Of a stretch of 64,000 bases of DNA, positions 26,358-34,523 are shown piece by piece. The translations under genes and the position numbers were made by a program. The stretch comes from CBDDHT01 sp965227905 (GTDB lineage Bacteria > Pseudomonadota > Alphaproteobacteria > Rhizobiales > Methyloligellaceae). The stretch covers positions 2,728,001 through 2,792,000 of the forward strand of contig OZ245780.1 in NCBI GenBank assembly GCA_965227905.1, in the 5' to 3' direction. A model generated the notes under the pieces. It did not search any database, had not been told where the DNA came from, and saw only the letters and a list, made by a program, of their open reading frames with translations. Numbering within the stretch: position 1 is the stretch's first letter; each line of letters opens with the position of its first letter.

Positions 26358-27710
26358 CTAGGAAACGGCTTTGAGGGGCACCACACCGGATGCTTCGCCA
26401 GGCCAATAAAGTCCGCGAACGTTGGCGGGTATCGATAGGTGACTCGGCAGACCGACAAGATCGAAAACAGTCTGGTCCGGTTGCCAGGGTAGGGCCGCGA
26501 GATCGACATCAAGGCCGAGGCGGGTCACCACGACAAGCTCGCTGTCGGCAATCAATGAGGGGCAATCCGATACAAGGATTTTCTCAAGGTGTGGCAGGCT
26601 GTCCAATGCAAAGCGCCGATTGGCGCCCACCAGATCGTCCGGAACGAGATTGTTGTCGTAGACCCGGATATCGCGACCCTTGCCGATCAGATGCTCGACG
26701 ATAGCAACCATCGGAGACTCTCTGAGATCATCGGTATTGTCTTTGAAGGCCAGCCCAAGGAATCCGATCGACTTCGCGTCTGTTGCCAGAATCTGCGCAA
26801 TGATCTGCTGAACCTGAGCATCGTTCGACTGGGAAATATGCTCGATCATCGGCAGTGAAATCGATGACTGGCGCGCCCAGGTAACAACGCCAGCGAGGTC
26901 CTTTGGCAGACAGCTCCCGCCATAGGGCATCCCGGGTTTCAGATATTTGGGCGAAATGTTGAGCTTCGTGTCGAGCGCGAAAATGTCCATGACGTCGCGC
27001 GCGTCCACACCGAACGAATGGCTCAGAACACCGATTTCGTTGGCGAATGTCACCTTCAGGGCGTGGAAGCAATTGTCGGCATACTTCACCAGTGCCGCTG
27101 TCTCGGGCGAGCCGTTGACGGTGGGTGCTTCGATGCCTGGATAAAGGTCTTCGGTAAAGCGCTCGGCCTCGGCATCGGTACAACCGAACACGATTTTTGG
27201 TGGATTGAAGAAATCGAAGACCGCCTGACCTTCGCGCATGAATTCCGGATGCACGCAGTAGGCGGTCGGCTGGCTGCGCTCGAGTTTTTCATCAAGCAGG
27301 GCGATGAGATCGCGGTGAATTGCCGGCAGGCTTGTCGATCGCACGAAGACCGGAATGCAGCGCCCGGTCTCACGGCGTATTTCTGCAACGGTCTCAATCA
27401 CCTGGTTGAGAAAGGTTGTATCCACCGATCCGTTGGGTCGAGACGGCGTGCCGACGGAGATTGAACAGATATCGGCTTGAGATATCGCTTCGCGTGCATC
27501 CTGCGTTGCCGAAATTAGGCCGGCATCGAAACCGGATCTCATGAGTTCGGGTATTTCCGGCTCATGGATCGGGCTCTCGCCGCGATTGACCAGCGCGACC
27601 TTGTCTTCGTTGACGTCGACGCCGATCACCTTGTGGCCGAGTTTTGCAAGGCAAGCCATGCTTGTGGCGCCAACGTAACCCAGGCCGAGAACCGCAATTG
27701 TATAAGGCAT
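26358..27710 (-). CDS. Nucleotide-sugar 6-dehydrogenase, GDP-mannose dehydrogenase (AlgD)-like
   Basis: A 450-residue UDP-glucose/GDP-mannose dehydrogenase. The NAD loop GLGYVG is at 9-14, and catalytic Cys267 in YGGSCLPKD. The Leu after the Cys is the AlgD-type residue, whereas Ugd-type enzymes have Phe. It lies just after ManC, which makes GDP-mannose, so oxidation of GDP-mannose to GDP-mannuronate is the simplest reading. The substrate call is inferred from motif and context. Confidence 0.82.
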   Translation of the reverse strand: MPYTIAVLGLGYVGATSMACLAKLGHKVIGVDVNEDKVALVNRGESPIHEPEIPELMRSGFDAGLISATQDAREAISQADICSISVGTPSRPNGSVDTTFLNQVIETVAEIRRETGRCIPVFVRSTSLPAIHRDLIALLDEKLERSQPTAYCVHPEFMREGQAVFDFFNPPKIVFGCTDAEAERFTEDLYPGIEAPTVNGSPETAALVKYADNCFHALKVTFANEIGVLSHSFGVDARDVMDIFALDTKLNISPKYLKPGMPYGGSCLPKDLAGVVTWARQSSISLPMIEHISQSNDAQVQQIIAQILATDAKSIGFLGLAFKDNTDDLRESPMVAIVEHLIGKGRDIRVYDNNLVPDDLVGANRRFALDSLPHLEKILVSDCPSLIADSELVVVTRLGLDVDLAALPWQPDQTVFDLVGLPSHLSIPANVRGLYWPGEASGVVPLKAVS

Positions 27711-27761
27711 GAAAAGCCGTCCCTTCGATGTGCCGGCAGAGATTTTCAGGGACGTATGGCT

Positions 27762-29204
27762 TCAAGAAGCCTTGTCATCCCCCTCGGGCACTCGCCCATA
27801 TACATCCTCGTAGCGGACGATGTCATCCTCGCCAAGATACGAGCCTGTCTGCACCTCGATAATCTGGGTTGGAATTTTGCCAGGATTCTCGAGGCGATGC
27901 GTTGTGCCGAGCGGGATATACACCGACTCGTTCTCTGTCACGAGCTTTGTCTCGTCGTTCAATGTGACTTTTGCAGTCCCACGCACGACGACCCAATGCT
28001 CCGATCGATGATTGTGGCTTTGGAGTGAAAGCGTCGCGCCAGGGGAAATCATCAGAATCTTGACCTGATGTCGCGATCCGCTGTCGATCGAGTTGTACCA
28101 GCCCCAGGGACGATAGACCCTGCGATGGTTATCGGTTTCTGGCCGCCCGTCCGTTTTCAAGCGATCGACCAGGGCCTTTACGTCCTGGGCACGGTTTCGG
28201 TCGAGCACGAGCAAGGCATCGGGTGTATCGACGATGGCAACGTCCTTTAATCCCAGCCCGGCAACTAGCCGCTTCGGAGAGTGAAAGAGACATCCATTGC
28301 AGTCGACTGCCATAACATCGCCAACAGCACTATTGCGCGCGCCGTCCGGGCCAAGCTCTGACCACACAGAATCCCAGGATCCGAGGTCCGACCATGCGAA
28401 ATCGGCAGGAAGCACAGCCGCATGCTCGGTCCGTTCCATGATGCCATAGTCGAGCGAGACATCTTCCGCTTCGGCGAACGCGCCTGCATCGAGACGCAGA
28501 AAATCCAGATCGCTTTTTGCGAGATCAAGTGACGCAAAGCAGGCTGCGAGTGTCTCCGGGAGGTAGCGTTCGGCTTCCTTCAGCAGCGTTTCCGCCGCAA
28601 AGACGAATATGCCTGCGTTCCAGAGATAATCACCGCTTTCGAGGAACCGCTCTGCTGTCTCGCGGTCGGGCTTTTCGACAAATTGTACAACCTGTCTGAC
28701 CCCGTCCGAAACCTCGATTGGGCTCGAGCGAATATAGCCATAAGCTGTTTCCGGTACCTTCGGCCGAATCCCGAACGTCACGATATGGCCAGCCTCCGCG
28801 GCTTTCGCCGCTTTGGCGACCGCGGCACTGAAAGCTGCGCCATCAGGAATCCTGTGGTCTGACGGCATAAGTAGGACAAGCGGTGTCTCGGAGCCGTTTC
28901 GTGCCAAGGCGTGGAGAGCGGCAACGATAGCAGCAGGCGCCGTGTTTCGACCAAAGGGTTCGAGAAGAATCGTGGCTGGATCACGCCCGATTCTTCGAGC
29001 TTGTTCCGCAATTATGAAGCGGTGATCTTCGTTGGCAAGTACGCTTGGTGCCGATCCGGATGCGGCATGGCCGAGCGACAAGGCCCGCTGCAGCAACGTT
29101 TGCTCGCCAAGCAGTGCCTGTAGCTGTTTCGGATAATCGCGCCTGGATATAGGCCAGAGCCGCGTTCCGCTGCCACCGGACAGGATATAGGGATAAACGG
29201 TCAT
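27762..29204 (-). CDS. manC: Mannose-1-phosphate guanylyltransferase / mannose-6-phosphate isomerase, bifunctional
   Basis: A 480-residue type II PMI-GMP enzyme. The nucleotidyltransferase signature GGSGTRLWP is at residues 10-18, with PKQ following. A C-terminal cupin isomerase domain contains RPWGWYNS, LSLQSHNHRSEHW and YIPLGTTHRLENPG. It makes GDP-mannose from fructose-6-P-derived mannose phosphates (with a mutase). The start MTVYPYILSG at 29204 is preferred; the frame is open for 99 further codons without family similarity and would cross the divergent promoter. First gene of the leftward operon. Confidence 0.93.
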   Translation of the reverse strand: MTVYPYILSGGSGTRLWPISRRDYPKQLQALLGEQTLLQRALSLGHAASGSAPSVLANEDHRFIIAEQARRIGRDPATILLEPFGRNTAPAAIVAALHALARNGSETPLVLLMPSDHRIPDGAAFSAAVAKAAKAAEAGHIVTFGIRPKVPETAYGYIRSSPIEVSDGVRQVVQFVEKPDRETAERFLESGDYLWNAGIFVFAAETLLKEAERYLPETLAACFASLDLAKSDLDFLRLDAGAFAEAEDVSLDYGIMERTEHAAVLPADFAWSDLGSWDSVWSELGPDGARNSAVGDVMAVDCNGCLFHSPKRLVAGLGLKDVAIVDTPDALLVLDRNRAQDVKALVDRLKTDGRPETDNHRRVYRPWGWYNSIDSGSRHQVKILMISPGATLSLQSHNHRSEHWVVVRGTAKVTLNDETKLVTENESVYIPLGTTHRLENPGKIPTQIIEVQTGSYLGEDDIVRYEDVYGRVPEGDDKAS

Positions 29205-29364
29205 GTTATGTCGTGCATGGCGCGCACGCGCGCGCGGGTCAAGCAATTCGGGTGAATATCCTTTCTGGCCCAGGTCTGGACTGGTGCATCGGAGATTTGA
29301 CGTTGCCATCACCCGGTTATCACAGTAACACGCCCGAAACGCTTCGGATAAAGGGGACGGGCCG
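29205..29364. promoter_or_regulatory. Divergent promoter region between manC and ugd
   Basis: The 160 bases between two divergently transcribed sugar-nucleotide genes must carry the promoters of both the leftward glycan operon and ugd. An AAGGGGACGG ribosome site precedes the GTG of ugd. No operator palindrome was identified. Confidence 0.5.
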
Positions 29365-30666
29365 GTGAATATTTGCATGGTCGGCGCCGGGTATGTCGGT
29401 CTCGTGTCGGCGGCTTGCTTCTCGGATTTTGGTTGGTCTGTGACCTGCGTGGATACCGATGAAGGGCGGATCGAACGGCTGAAACAGGGCGAAATTCCCA
29501 TTTACGAGCCGGGTCTTGAGGACCTTGTCGTGCGGAATCTTGAGGCCGGACGGCTCGAGTTTACATCGTCGATCGGAGATGCAGTTGCAGCAGCCGATCT
29601 CATTTTTCTGGCTGTCGGAACACCAATGCGAAGAGGCGACGGCTATGCCGATCTTTCGCATGTCTTTGCAGCCTGTGAGGATCTGGCGCCGCATTTGGAT
29701 GGATTTACCGTCGTCACAACGAAATCGACTGTGCCGGTCGGCACCAGCCGTGAGATTGAAGAGCGCCTCCGTGCGTTGCGCCCCGATGCGGACTTTGCCG
29801 TGTGTTCAAATCCCGAATTCTTGAGGGAAGGCTCGGCAATCCGCGATTTTACGCATCCTGACCGTGTTCTGGTGGGGTGTGATGACCCGCGCGCAAAGGA
29901 CGTCATGGAACGGCTCTACAAACCGCTGACATTGCGTAATGCCCCCTTGATGTTCTCCAGTCGCGAGTCGGCAGAACTCGCCAAATATGCAGCAAACGCC
30001 TTCCTCGCAATGAAGGTGAGCTTCATCAACGAGGTGGCCGACCTTTGCGAAGCCGTCAATGCCGACGTTCAGGAAGTTGCGACGGCCATTGGGGCTGATG
30101 GCCGTATCGGCGACAAGTTCCTGCATCCGGGCCCCGGCTACGGAGGCTCCTGCTTCCCGAAGGATGTGGCAGCTCTTGTGCGCACGGCACGCGAGGCAAA
30201 AGCGCCGTTGTCCTTGATCGAGCAGGTCGAGAAAGTGAACAATGAACGCAAGATTGCCATGGCTCACCGGATTCGCGATGCGGTCGGCGGCAATGTGCGT
30301 GGCAAGACGATCGCTATTCTGGGGGTCACCTTCAAGCCCAATACGGATGACATGCGCGAAGCCCCGAGCCTCGTCATTGTGCCGATGCTGAGCGAACTAG
30401 GCGCGAATGTCCGCATTTACGACCCACATGGGCGGGAAAATGCCGAACCGCTATTCTCCTCTGCCGAATGGTGTGCCGGTCCGCTGGAAGCCGTCGAAGG
30501 CGCCGATGTTGCTGTTGTGCTGACAGAATGGAATGAATTCCGGGCGCTGGATCTCGCCACCGTCAGGTCGAAAATGTCTGGCAACGTGTTGGTCGATTTA
30601 AGAAATATCTACCGAAGCGACCTCGCGGAGAGCGCTGGATTCACCTATCACTCTATTGGTCGGTAG
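29365..30666 (+). CDS. ugd: UDP-glucose 6-dehydrogenase
   Basis: A 433-residue dehydrogenase: NAD loop GAGYVG at 7-12, catalytic Cys263 in GYGGSCFPKD, and the conserved Lys in LAMKVSFINE. It makes UDP-glucuronate from UDP-glucose in two oxidation steps. The GTG start follows an AAGGGG site. It is transcribed away from manC and alone. With the AlgD-like enzyme it gives the locus two routes to sugar acids, in keeping with an acidic polysaccharide. Confidence 0.93.
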   Translation: MNICMVGAGYVGLVSAACFSDFGWSVTCVDTDEGRIERLKQGEIPIYEPGLEDLVVRNLEAGRLEFTSSIGDAVAAADLIFLAVGTPMRRGDGYADLSHVFAACEDLAPHLDGFTVVTTKSTVPVGTSREIEERLRALRPDADFAVCSNPEFLREGSAIRDFTHPDRVLVGCDDPRAKDVMERLYKPLTLRNAPLMFSSRESAELAKYAANAFLAMKVSFINEVADLCEAVNADVQEVATAIGADGRIGDKFLHPGPGYGGSCFPKDVAALVRTAREAKAPLSLIEQVEKVNNERKIAMAHRIRDAVGGNVRGKTIAILGVTFKPNTDDMREAPSLVIVPMLSELGANVRIYDPHGRENAEPLFSSAEWCAGPLEAVEGADVAVVLTEWNEFRALDLATVRSKMSGNVLVDLRNIYRSDLAESAGFTYHSIGR

Positions 30667-30677
30667 CACGAGATAAT

Positions 30678-30693
30678 GCGGGTTTACGCCCGC
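30678..30693 (+). terminator. Weak hairpin after ugd
   Basis: GCGGG-tttacg-CCCGC lies 11 bases after the ugd stop. There is no T-run, so termination is only a guess. Confidence 0.3.
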
Positions 30694-30867
30694 TGACGCG
30701 CGGCTCAGTAGCTGCATTGTACGCTGCTATGTCACCCATGCAGACCCATCCGTTCATTAGAATTGCATGACAAGATCGCGACCGGGTCTTACACTGCCTT
30801 AACTTTGATTCCGGCAGGACGCTCCAATCCGGCCATATAGGGACGGTCCTTATTCGACGGTCTTCAT

Positions 30868-32151
30868 ATGGACGGTAAAGGGGGTGCCAAGGACAAGGCA
30901 GTGACTGGGCCGAGCGACGATACGCGCACGGCTGCCAGCGAACCGTATGGGTCCAAAAACCTGTGCGACGGTGCCAAAGAAAGCGCCAGAGCAGAGTCTC
31001 CCGCCCCAAAAAGCGGTGGACCGAGGAAACGGAGCGGGGCAGCCAATCGAGGAAAGCAAGGCCGAAACCGGTCTCGGCTGGGCCACGGCCCGTCCTATGG
31101 TGCTCTTGATCTCGGAACCAACAATTGCCGCCTTTTGGTCGCACGCCCGTCGCGGCGCGGATTTCTGGTCGTCGACGCATTTTCCCGTATCATTCGGCTT
31201 GGTGAGGGCATGGGCCGGTCAGGCCGGCTCTCCGAAGCAGCGATGGTGCGCACCATCGATGCGCTCAAGGTCTGTGCACAGAAGATGGTCCGAAATCGCG
31301 TCAGACGATCGCGTTTGATTGCGACCGAGGCCTGCCGGGTTGCAGAGAATGCCGACGAATTCATCGAGCGCGTGCGCAAGGCGACGGGCTTAGCCCTCGA
31401 AGTCGTCAGCCGCGAAACGGAGGCCAAACTTGCCGTTTCCGGTTGTGCCTCTCTGATCGATCGCAAATGCGACTGGGCGCTTGTTTTCGACATCGGCGGC
31501 GGCAGCTCCGAATTGATCTGGCTCGATCTTTCCAAAAGCGTCGCGCCGGCCCGCCACTCGATCCACGAACGGGTCGATCTGCAGGGGAGCATTGTTGCCT
31601 GGACATCGCTTCCCGCCGGTGTTGTCACACTTGCCGAGCGTCATGGCGGTCAACTCGTCACGCGCGAGGTGTTCGAGGCGATGGTTGACGATGTTTCCGA
31701 ACTCATCGCCCGTTGCGATATCGCCCGTGATATCGGAACCGGCATGAATGGTAGCGCGGCCCATCTTCTCGGGACTTCCGGTACAGTGACAACGATTGCA
31801 GGCATTCATTTGGGCCTTGAGGCCTATGATCGCAGCCGTGTCGATGGCTGCTGGCTGGCGGCGACAGACGCGCGTGCCGTGTCGGAAAATCTTATGCGCA
31901 TGAGTTACGAGGAACGCGTTGCCCAGCCCTGTGTCGGGCGCGACCGGGCAGACCTGGTTCTGGCGGGCTGCGCGATATTCGAGGCGGTTCTCCGGGCCTG
32001 GCCCTGCGAGAGGCTCCGTGTCGCCGATCGCGGTTTGCGCGAGGGCATTCTCGCGACTTTGATGGCTGAGGATGGTTATCCGCGCAGCCGGCGTCGCCCC
32101 AAGGGTCGGGGAAAAACCAACGGCACGAAAAGCGACGGCGGCTCAACTTAG
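30868..32151 (+). CDS. ppx: Exopolyphosphatase / pppGpp phosphohydrolase (Ppx/GppA)
   Basis: A 427-residue ASKHA-fold phosphatase. The phosphate-1 loop GALDLGTNNCRLLV begins near residue 78, and the second glycine loop FDIGGGSSELIW near residue 209. It removes phosphate from polyphosphate or pppGpp. The N-terminal ~75 residues are unlike the family: low-complexity, Lys/Arg/Ser/Gly-rich and probably disordered. No good ribosome site marks the ATG at 30868, so a later GTG start is possible. It is followed three bases later by rlmE, and they look co-transcribed. Confidence 0.88.
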   Translation: MDGKGGAKDKAVTGPSDDTRTAASEPYGSKNLCDGAKESARAESPAPKSGGPRKRSGAANRGKQGRNRSRLGHGPSYGALDLGTNNCRLLVARPSRRGFLVVDAFSRIIRLGEGMGRSGRLSEAAMVRTIDALKVCAQKMVRNRVRRSRLIATEACRVAENADEFIERVRKATGLALEVVSRETEAKLAVSGCASLIDRKCDWALVFDIGGGSSELIWLDLSKSVAPARHSIHERVDLQGSIVAWTSLPAGVVTLAERHGGQLVTREVFEAMVDDVSELIARCDIARDIGTGMNGSAAHLLGTSGTVTTIAGIHLGLEAYDRSRVDGCWLAATDARAVSENLMRMSYEERVAQPCVGRDRADLVLAGCAIFEAVLRAWPCERLRVADRGLREGILATLMAEDGYPRSRRRPKGRGKTNGTKSDGGST

Positions 32152-32154
32152 ACC

Positions 32155-32859
32155 ATGGCAAAAGCGTCAAAGCGTGGCGGCGGTCGCAATCTCACAGAGC
32201 GTGTGAAGACCGCCAAAGGGCGAAAGATATCCTCGTCGCGTTGGCTTGAGCGGCAATTGAACGATCCTTATGTCGCCGCGGCCAAGCGTGACGGCATGCG
32301 CTCGCGTGCGGCCTATAAGCTGACTGAGATCGACGACGTGCACGGGTTTCTCAGACCTGGTGCAAAAGTCGTGGATCTTGGCGCGGCACCTGGGAGCTGG
32401 AGCCAGGTCGCGGCGGAACGGGTCGAAGCTTTGAACGGGAAGGGCGACGTTGTCGCCATCGATATCCTTGAAATGGATCCGCTGCCCGGCGTTACGATCT
32501 TCAAACTCGATTTCGAAGACGATAGCGCTCCGGACACAATCCAGTCTGCACTCGGCGACAGCGCAGATGTTGTACTTTCAGACATGGCACCGGGTGCGAC
32601 CGGTCACAAGCGAACCGATCACCTGCGCATCATCGGCCTCACCGAGCTCGCACTCGATTTTGCGATGACCATCCTTGTTCCGGGCGGAACCTTTCTTGCC
32701 AAGGTCTGGCAGGGCGGCTCGGAAAAAGAACTGCTGCAGACCATGAAGCGGTCATTCGAGACCGTGCGGCACATCAAGCCGAAGGCAAGCCGCAAGGACT
32801 CTTCCGAGCTTTATGTCCTGGCGACAGGGTTCCGTGGTTTGGAAGACGGTCGCCAATAA
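32155..32859 (+). CDS. rlmE: 23S rRNA 2'-O-methyltransferase (U2552)
   Basis: A 234-residue FtsJ/RrmJ family enzyme with the K-D-K-E tetrad: Lys in RAAYKL, Asp in LSDMAPGATG, Lys in FLAKVW, Glu in SSELYV. The SAM loop is DLGAAPGSW. It methylates U2552 of 23S rRNA on the assembling large subunit. It is slightly longer than E. coli RlmE because of a basic N terminus (KRGGGRNLTERVKTAKGRK). Coupled to ppx. Confidence 0.95.
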   Translation: MAKASKRGGGRNLTERVKTAKGRKISSSRWLERQLNDPYVAAAKRDGMRSRAAYKLTEIDDVHGFLRPGAKVVDLGAAPGSWSQVAAERVEALNGKGDVVAIDILEMDPLPGVTIFKLDFEDDSAPDTIQSALGDSADVVLSDMAPGATGHKRTDHLRIIGLTELALDFAMTILVPGGTFLAKVWQGGSEKELLQTMKRSFETVRHIKPKASRKDSSELYVLATGFRGLEDGRQ

Positions 32860-32892
32860 AACTTAGCTAACGTCCGCTGTTTGGTCGATTGA

Positions 32893-32973
32893 AGCCCCGG
32901 ACTTGATCCGGGGCTCAGGGCGATCTGGCAGGATTTTCCAGCGTGGCCCTGGGTCCCGCATCGAGTGCGGGAC
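32893..32973. repeat. GC-rich double palindrome, alphaproteobacterial REP-like element
   Basis: Two perfect hairpins, AGCCCCGGA-N5-TCCGGGGCT (32893-32915) and GTCCCGCA-N5-TGCGGGAC (32953-32973), are flanked by complementary CAGGGC/GCCCTG that would close the whole element into a cruciform. The 'cccggacttgatccggg' type of sequence is a familiar dispersed intergenic repeat in alphaproteobacteria. It lies after rlmE and before a convergent gene and may also end transcription. Confidence 0.8.
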
Positions 32974-33057
32974 GCTGCGTGTGGATGGTTCGATTTTCGA
33001 TCTATGTCACATTGGATGGAGTGATCGTCGATTTCCAGCGACGCACACCATCTTCGA

Positions 33058-33660
33058 TCAAACTTCCTTATTCAGCGTGCAATGCGGACGAGCCCATAGG
33101 CGATCGTGATAGTTTTTGATGTTGTCCATACCGTCGGTGAGGCCCTGTCGGCGCGCCCAGTTGGTGGCGAAACTGGCGATGATGTCTGTCACCGAGAAAC
33201 GATCTCCGACAAGGTAAGCATTCTCGGACAGATGATTGTCGAACACGGTCAGGCTCTTGCGTGCCTCCCTATCATTCTGTTCGAAAATGGCAGAGATGCG
33301 ACCGTCCTCCGGATAGATGAATTTGTTCCGTGCCGAACTCCACAGATGCGCCTCGAGTTCGGCCAATGTGAAGGCAACCCATTGATCGTGGAGAGCCCGC
33401 TCCCAGGTCCCCGATGACGCGATCAGATCGTCACTGGGATGGCAGTCGGCTAACCACGTGCAGATCGCGGCGGACTCGAACAGCGGTCTGCCATCATCTT
33501 TGAGTGCGGGCAGTTTTGCCTGTGGATGGACTGCCCGGAGGGTATCGGAACCGAACAGATCCGGCCCGGCGATACTCTCGAACGGCATGTCGAGTTCGAG
33601 TAGCGTCCAGCGAGCCCGCTGGGAGCGGGTCGGCGCAAATTCGTAGAGTTCGATTGTCAT
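33058..33660 (-). CDS. Glutathione S-transferase family protein
   Basis: A 200-residue protein. The N-terminal thioredoxin-like domain (MTIELYEFAPTRSQRARW, with Ser13 as candidate catalytic residue; ESAAICTWL for glutathione gamma-glutamyl binding) is followed by the all-helical C-terminal domain (VGDRFSVTDI N-capping box). It probably conjugates or reduces with glutathione; the substrate is unknown. A large perfect hairpin covers its ribosome site (33663-33702), so expression is likely controlled. Confidence 0.88.
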   Translation of the reverse strand: MTIELYEFAPTRSQRARWTLLELDMPFESIAGPDLFGSDTLRAVHPQAKLPALKDDGRPLFESAAICTWLADCHPSDDLIASSGTWERALHDQWVAFTLAELEAHLWSSARNKFIYPEDGRISAIFEQNDREARKSLTVFDNHLSENAYLVGDRFSVTDIIASFATNWARRQGLTDGMDNIKNYHDRLWARPHCTLNKEV

Positions 33661-33662
33661 GA

Positions 33663-33702
33663 GGCCATCCTTGCTAGTCGTGATTGACTGGCAAGGATGG
33701 CC
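33663..33702 (-). promoter_or_regulatory. 12-17 bp perfect hairpin covering the ribosome site of the GST gene
   Basis: On the plus strand GGCCATCCTTGC (33663-33674) is a perfect inverted copy of GCAAGGATGGCC (33691-33702). The pairing continues inward (AGTC with GACT), giving a stem of about 17 pairs around a six-base loop. In the GST transcript the 3' arm carries AAGGA, seven bases before the ATG at 33660. It may be a DNA operator or an RNA switch. Confidence 0.65.
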
Positions 33703-33775
33703 GAATTCAATTTATGTTCAATAACATATTTTGTGTGACTGTTCAGGTCAGACAGCTTCTGATCGTTGTGTTGTG

Positions 33776-34294
33776 TCAGGCCGTTGCGGTGTCGGCCGCC
33801 TTCATCGGCGTCCTCTGGACATTGTCCAGATTGGCGCCCTCGATACGCAGGAGCTTGGTGGCGCCGGCACGTTTGGGCGAGTGAATATCGCTGGGGCTAT
33901 AATAGCGCGCCATACCGGGCTCCAGCGTGTAGGAGCGTTCAGGTTCCACAAGGGCAGGTTCATCCCCGTCGCCTTGTTTAACAATCCGCCAGTCCGTCAT
34001 TTCCGTCGAGCCTTCCGCCTGGCCGTAGATTGCCCATTCGCCGCCGTGATCGTGCGGTGTGCTGTTCGCGCCGGCATTGTAGGCATGGACGCAGATGCAG
34101 AAGCCTTTATCCGCATCTTCATAGAGAATTTCGCGGGGCTTGGTTTTGTCGGCACCAATATTGGCTGTCAGGAAACCGTCGTCCTTGAGTGCGGTCTCGA
34201 CGGCAGCGCACAATGCCGTCGCAGCCTCGTCACCAGATTTCTCGTCAAGGGTCCGGCTGATGTCATTTGCAAGCGAATCAAGTGTGTAGGTCAT
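33776..34294 (-). CDS. Cupin-fold protein, cysteine-dioxygenase-like
   Basis: A 172-residue protein with a cupin metal motif: STPHDHGGEWAIYG provides His-x-His and a Glu, and the second motif is PSDIHSP. This pattern resembles cysteine dioxygenase/PCO-like thiol oxygenases and other small cupin enzymes. The ATG at 34294 begins MTYTLDSLAND; an upstream extension to 34390 is unlikely. Oriented as the GST gene but separated by about 115 bases. A single-domain thiol dioxygenase is a guess. Confidence 0.7.
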   Translation of the reverse strand: MTYTLDSLANDISRTLDEKSGDEAATALCAAVETALKDDGFLTANIGADKTKPREILYEDADKGFCICVHAYNAGANSTPHDHGGEWAIYGQAEGSTEMTDWRIVKQGDGDEPALVEPERSYTLEPGMARYYSPSDIHSPKRAGATKLLRIEGANLDNVQRTPMKAADTATA

Positions 34295-34523
34295 GGGGGC
34301 GTCTTTCTCATGCAACAGATCGGATTTGGCGCAATCTATCAGGACTGGCGGAAAGGCAAAAGAAGATGCGTTGCCGCTTGCATGTCGCAATCTGTTGACG
34401 ATTTTCGCATGGTAGCGTCAGGCGGCTTTCCATGGCCGCCAGCCGGTGATAAAGAGGGGCGCCAACCGTATTGGTAGCGTAGCGGACCCAACGCTAGCGC
34501 TTCACTTCTAAGGAGGTTGGCAG

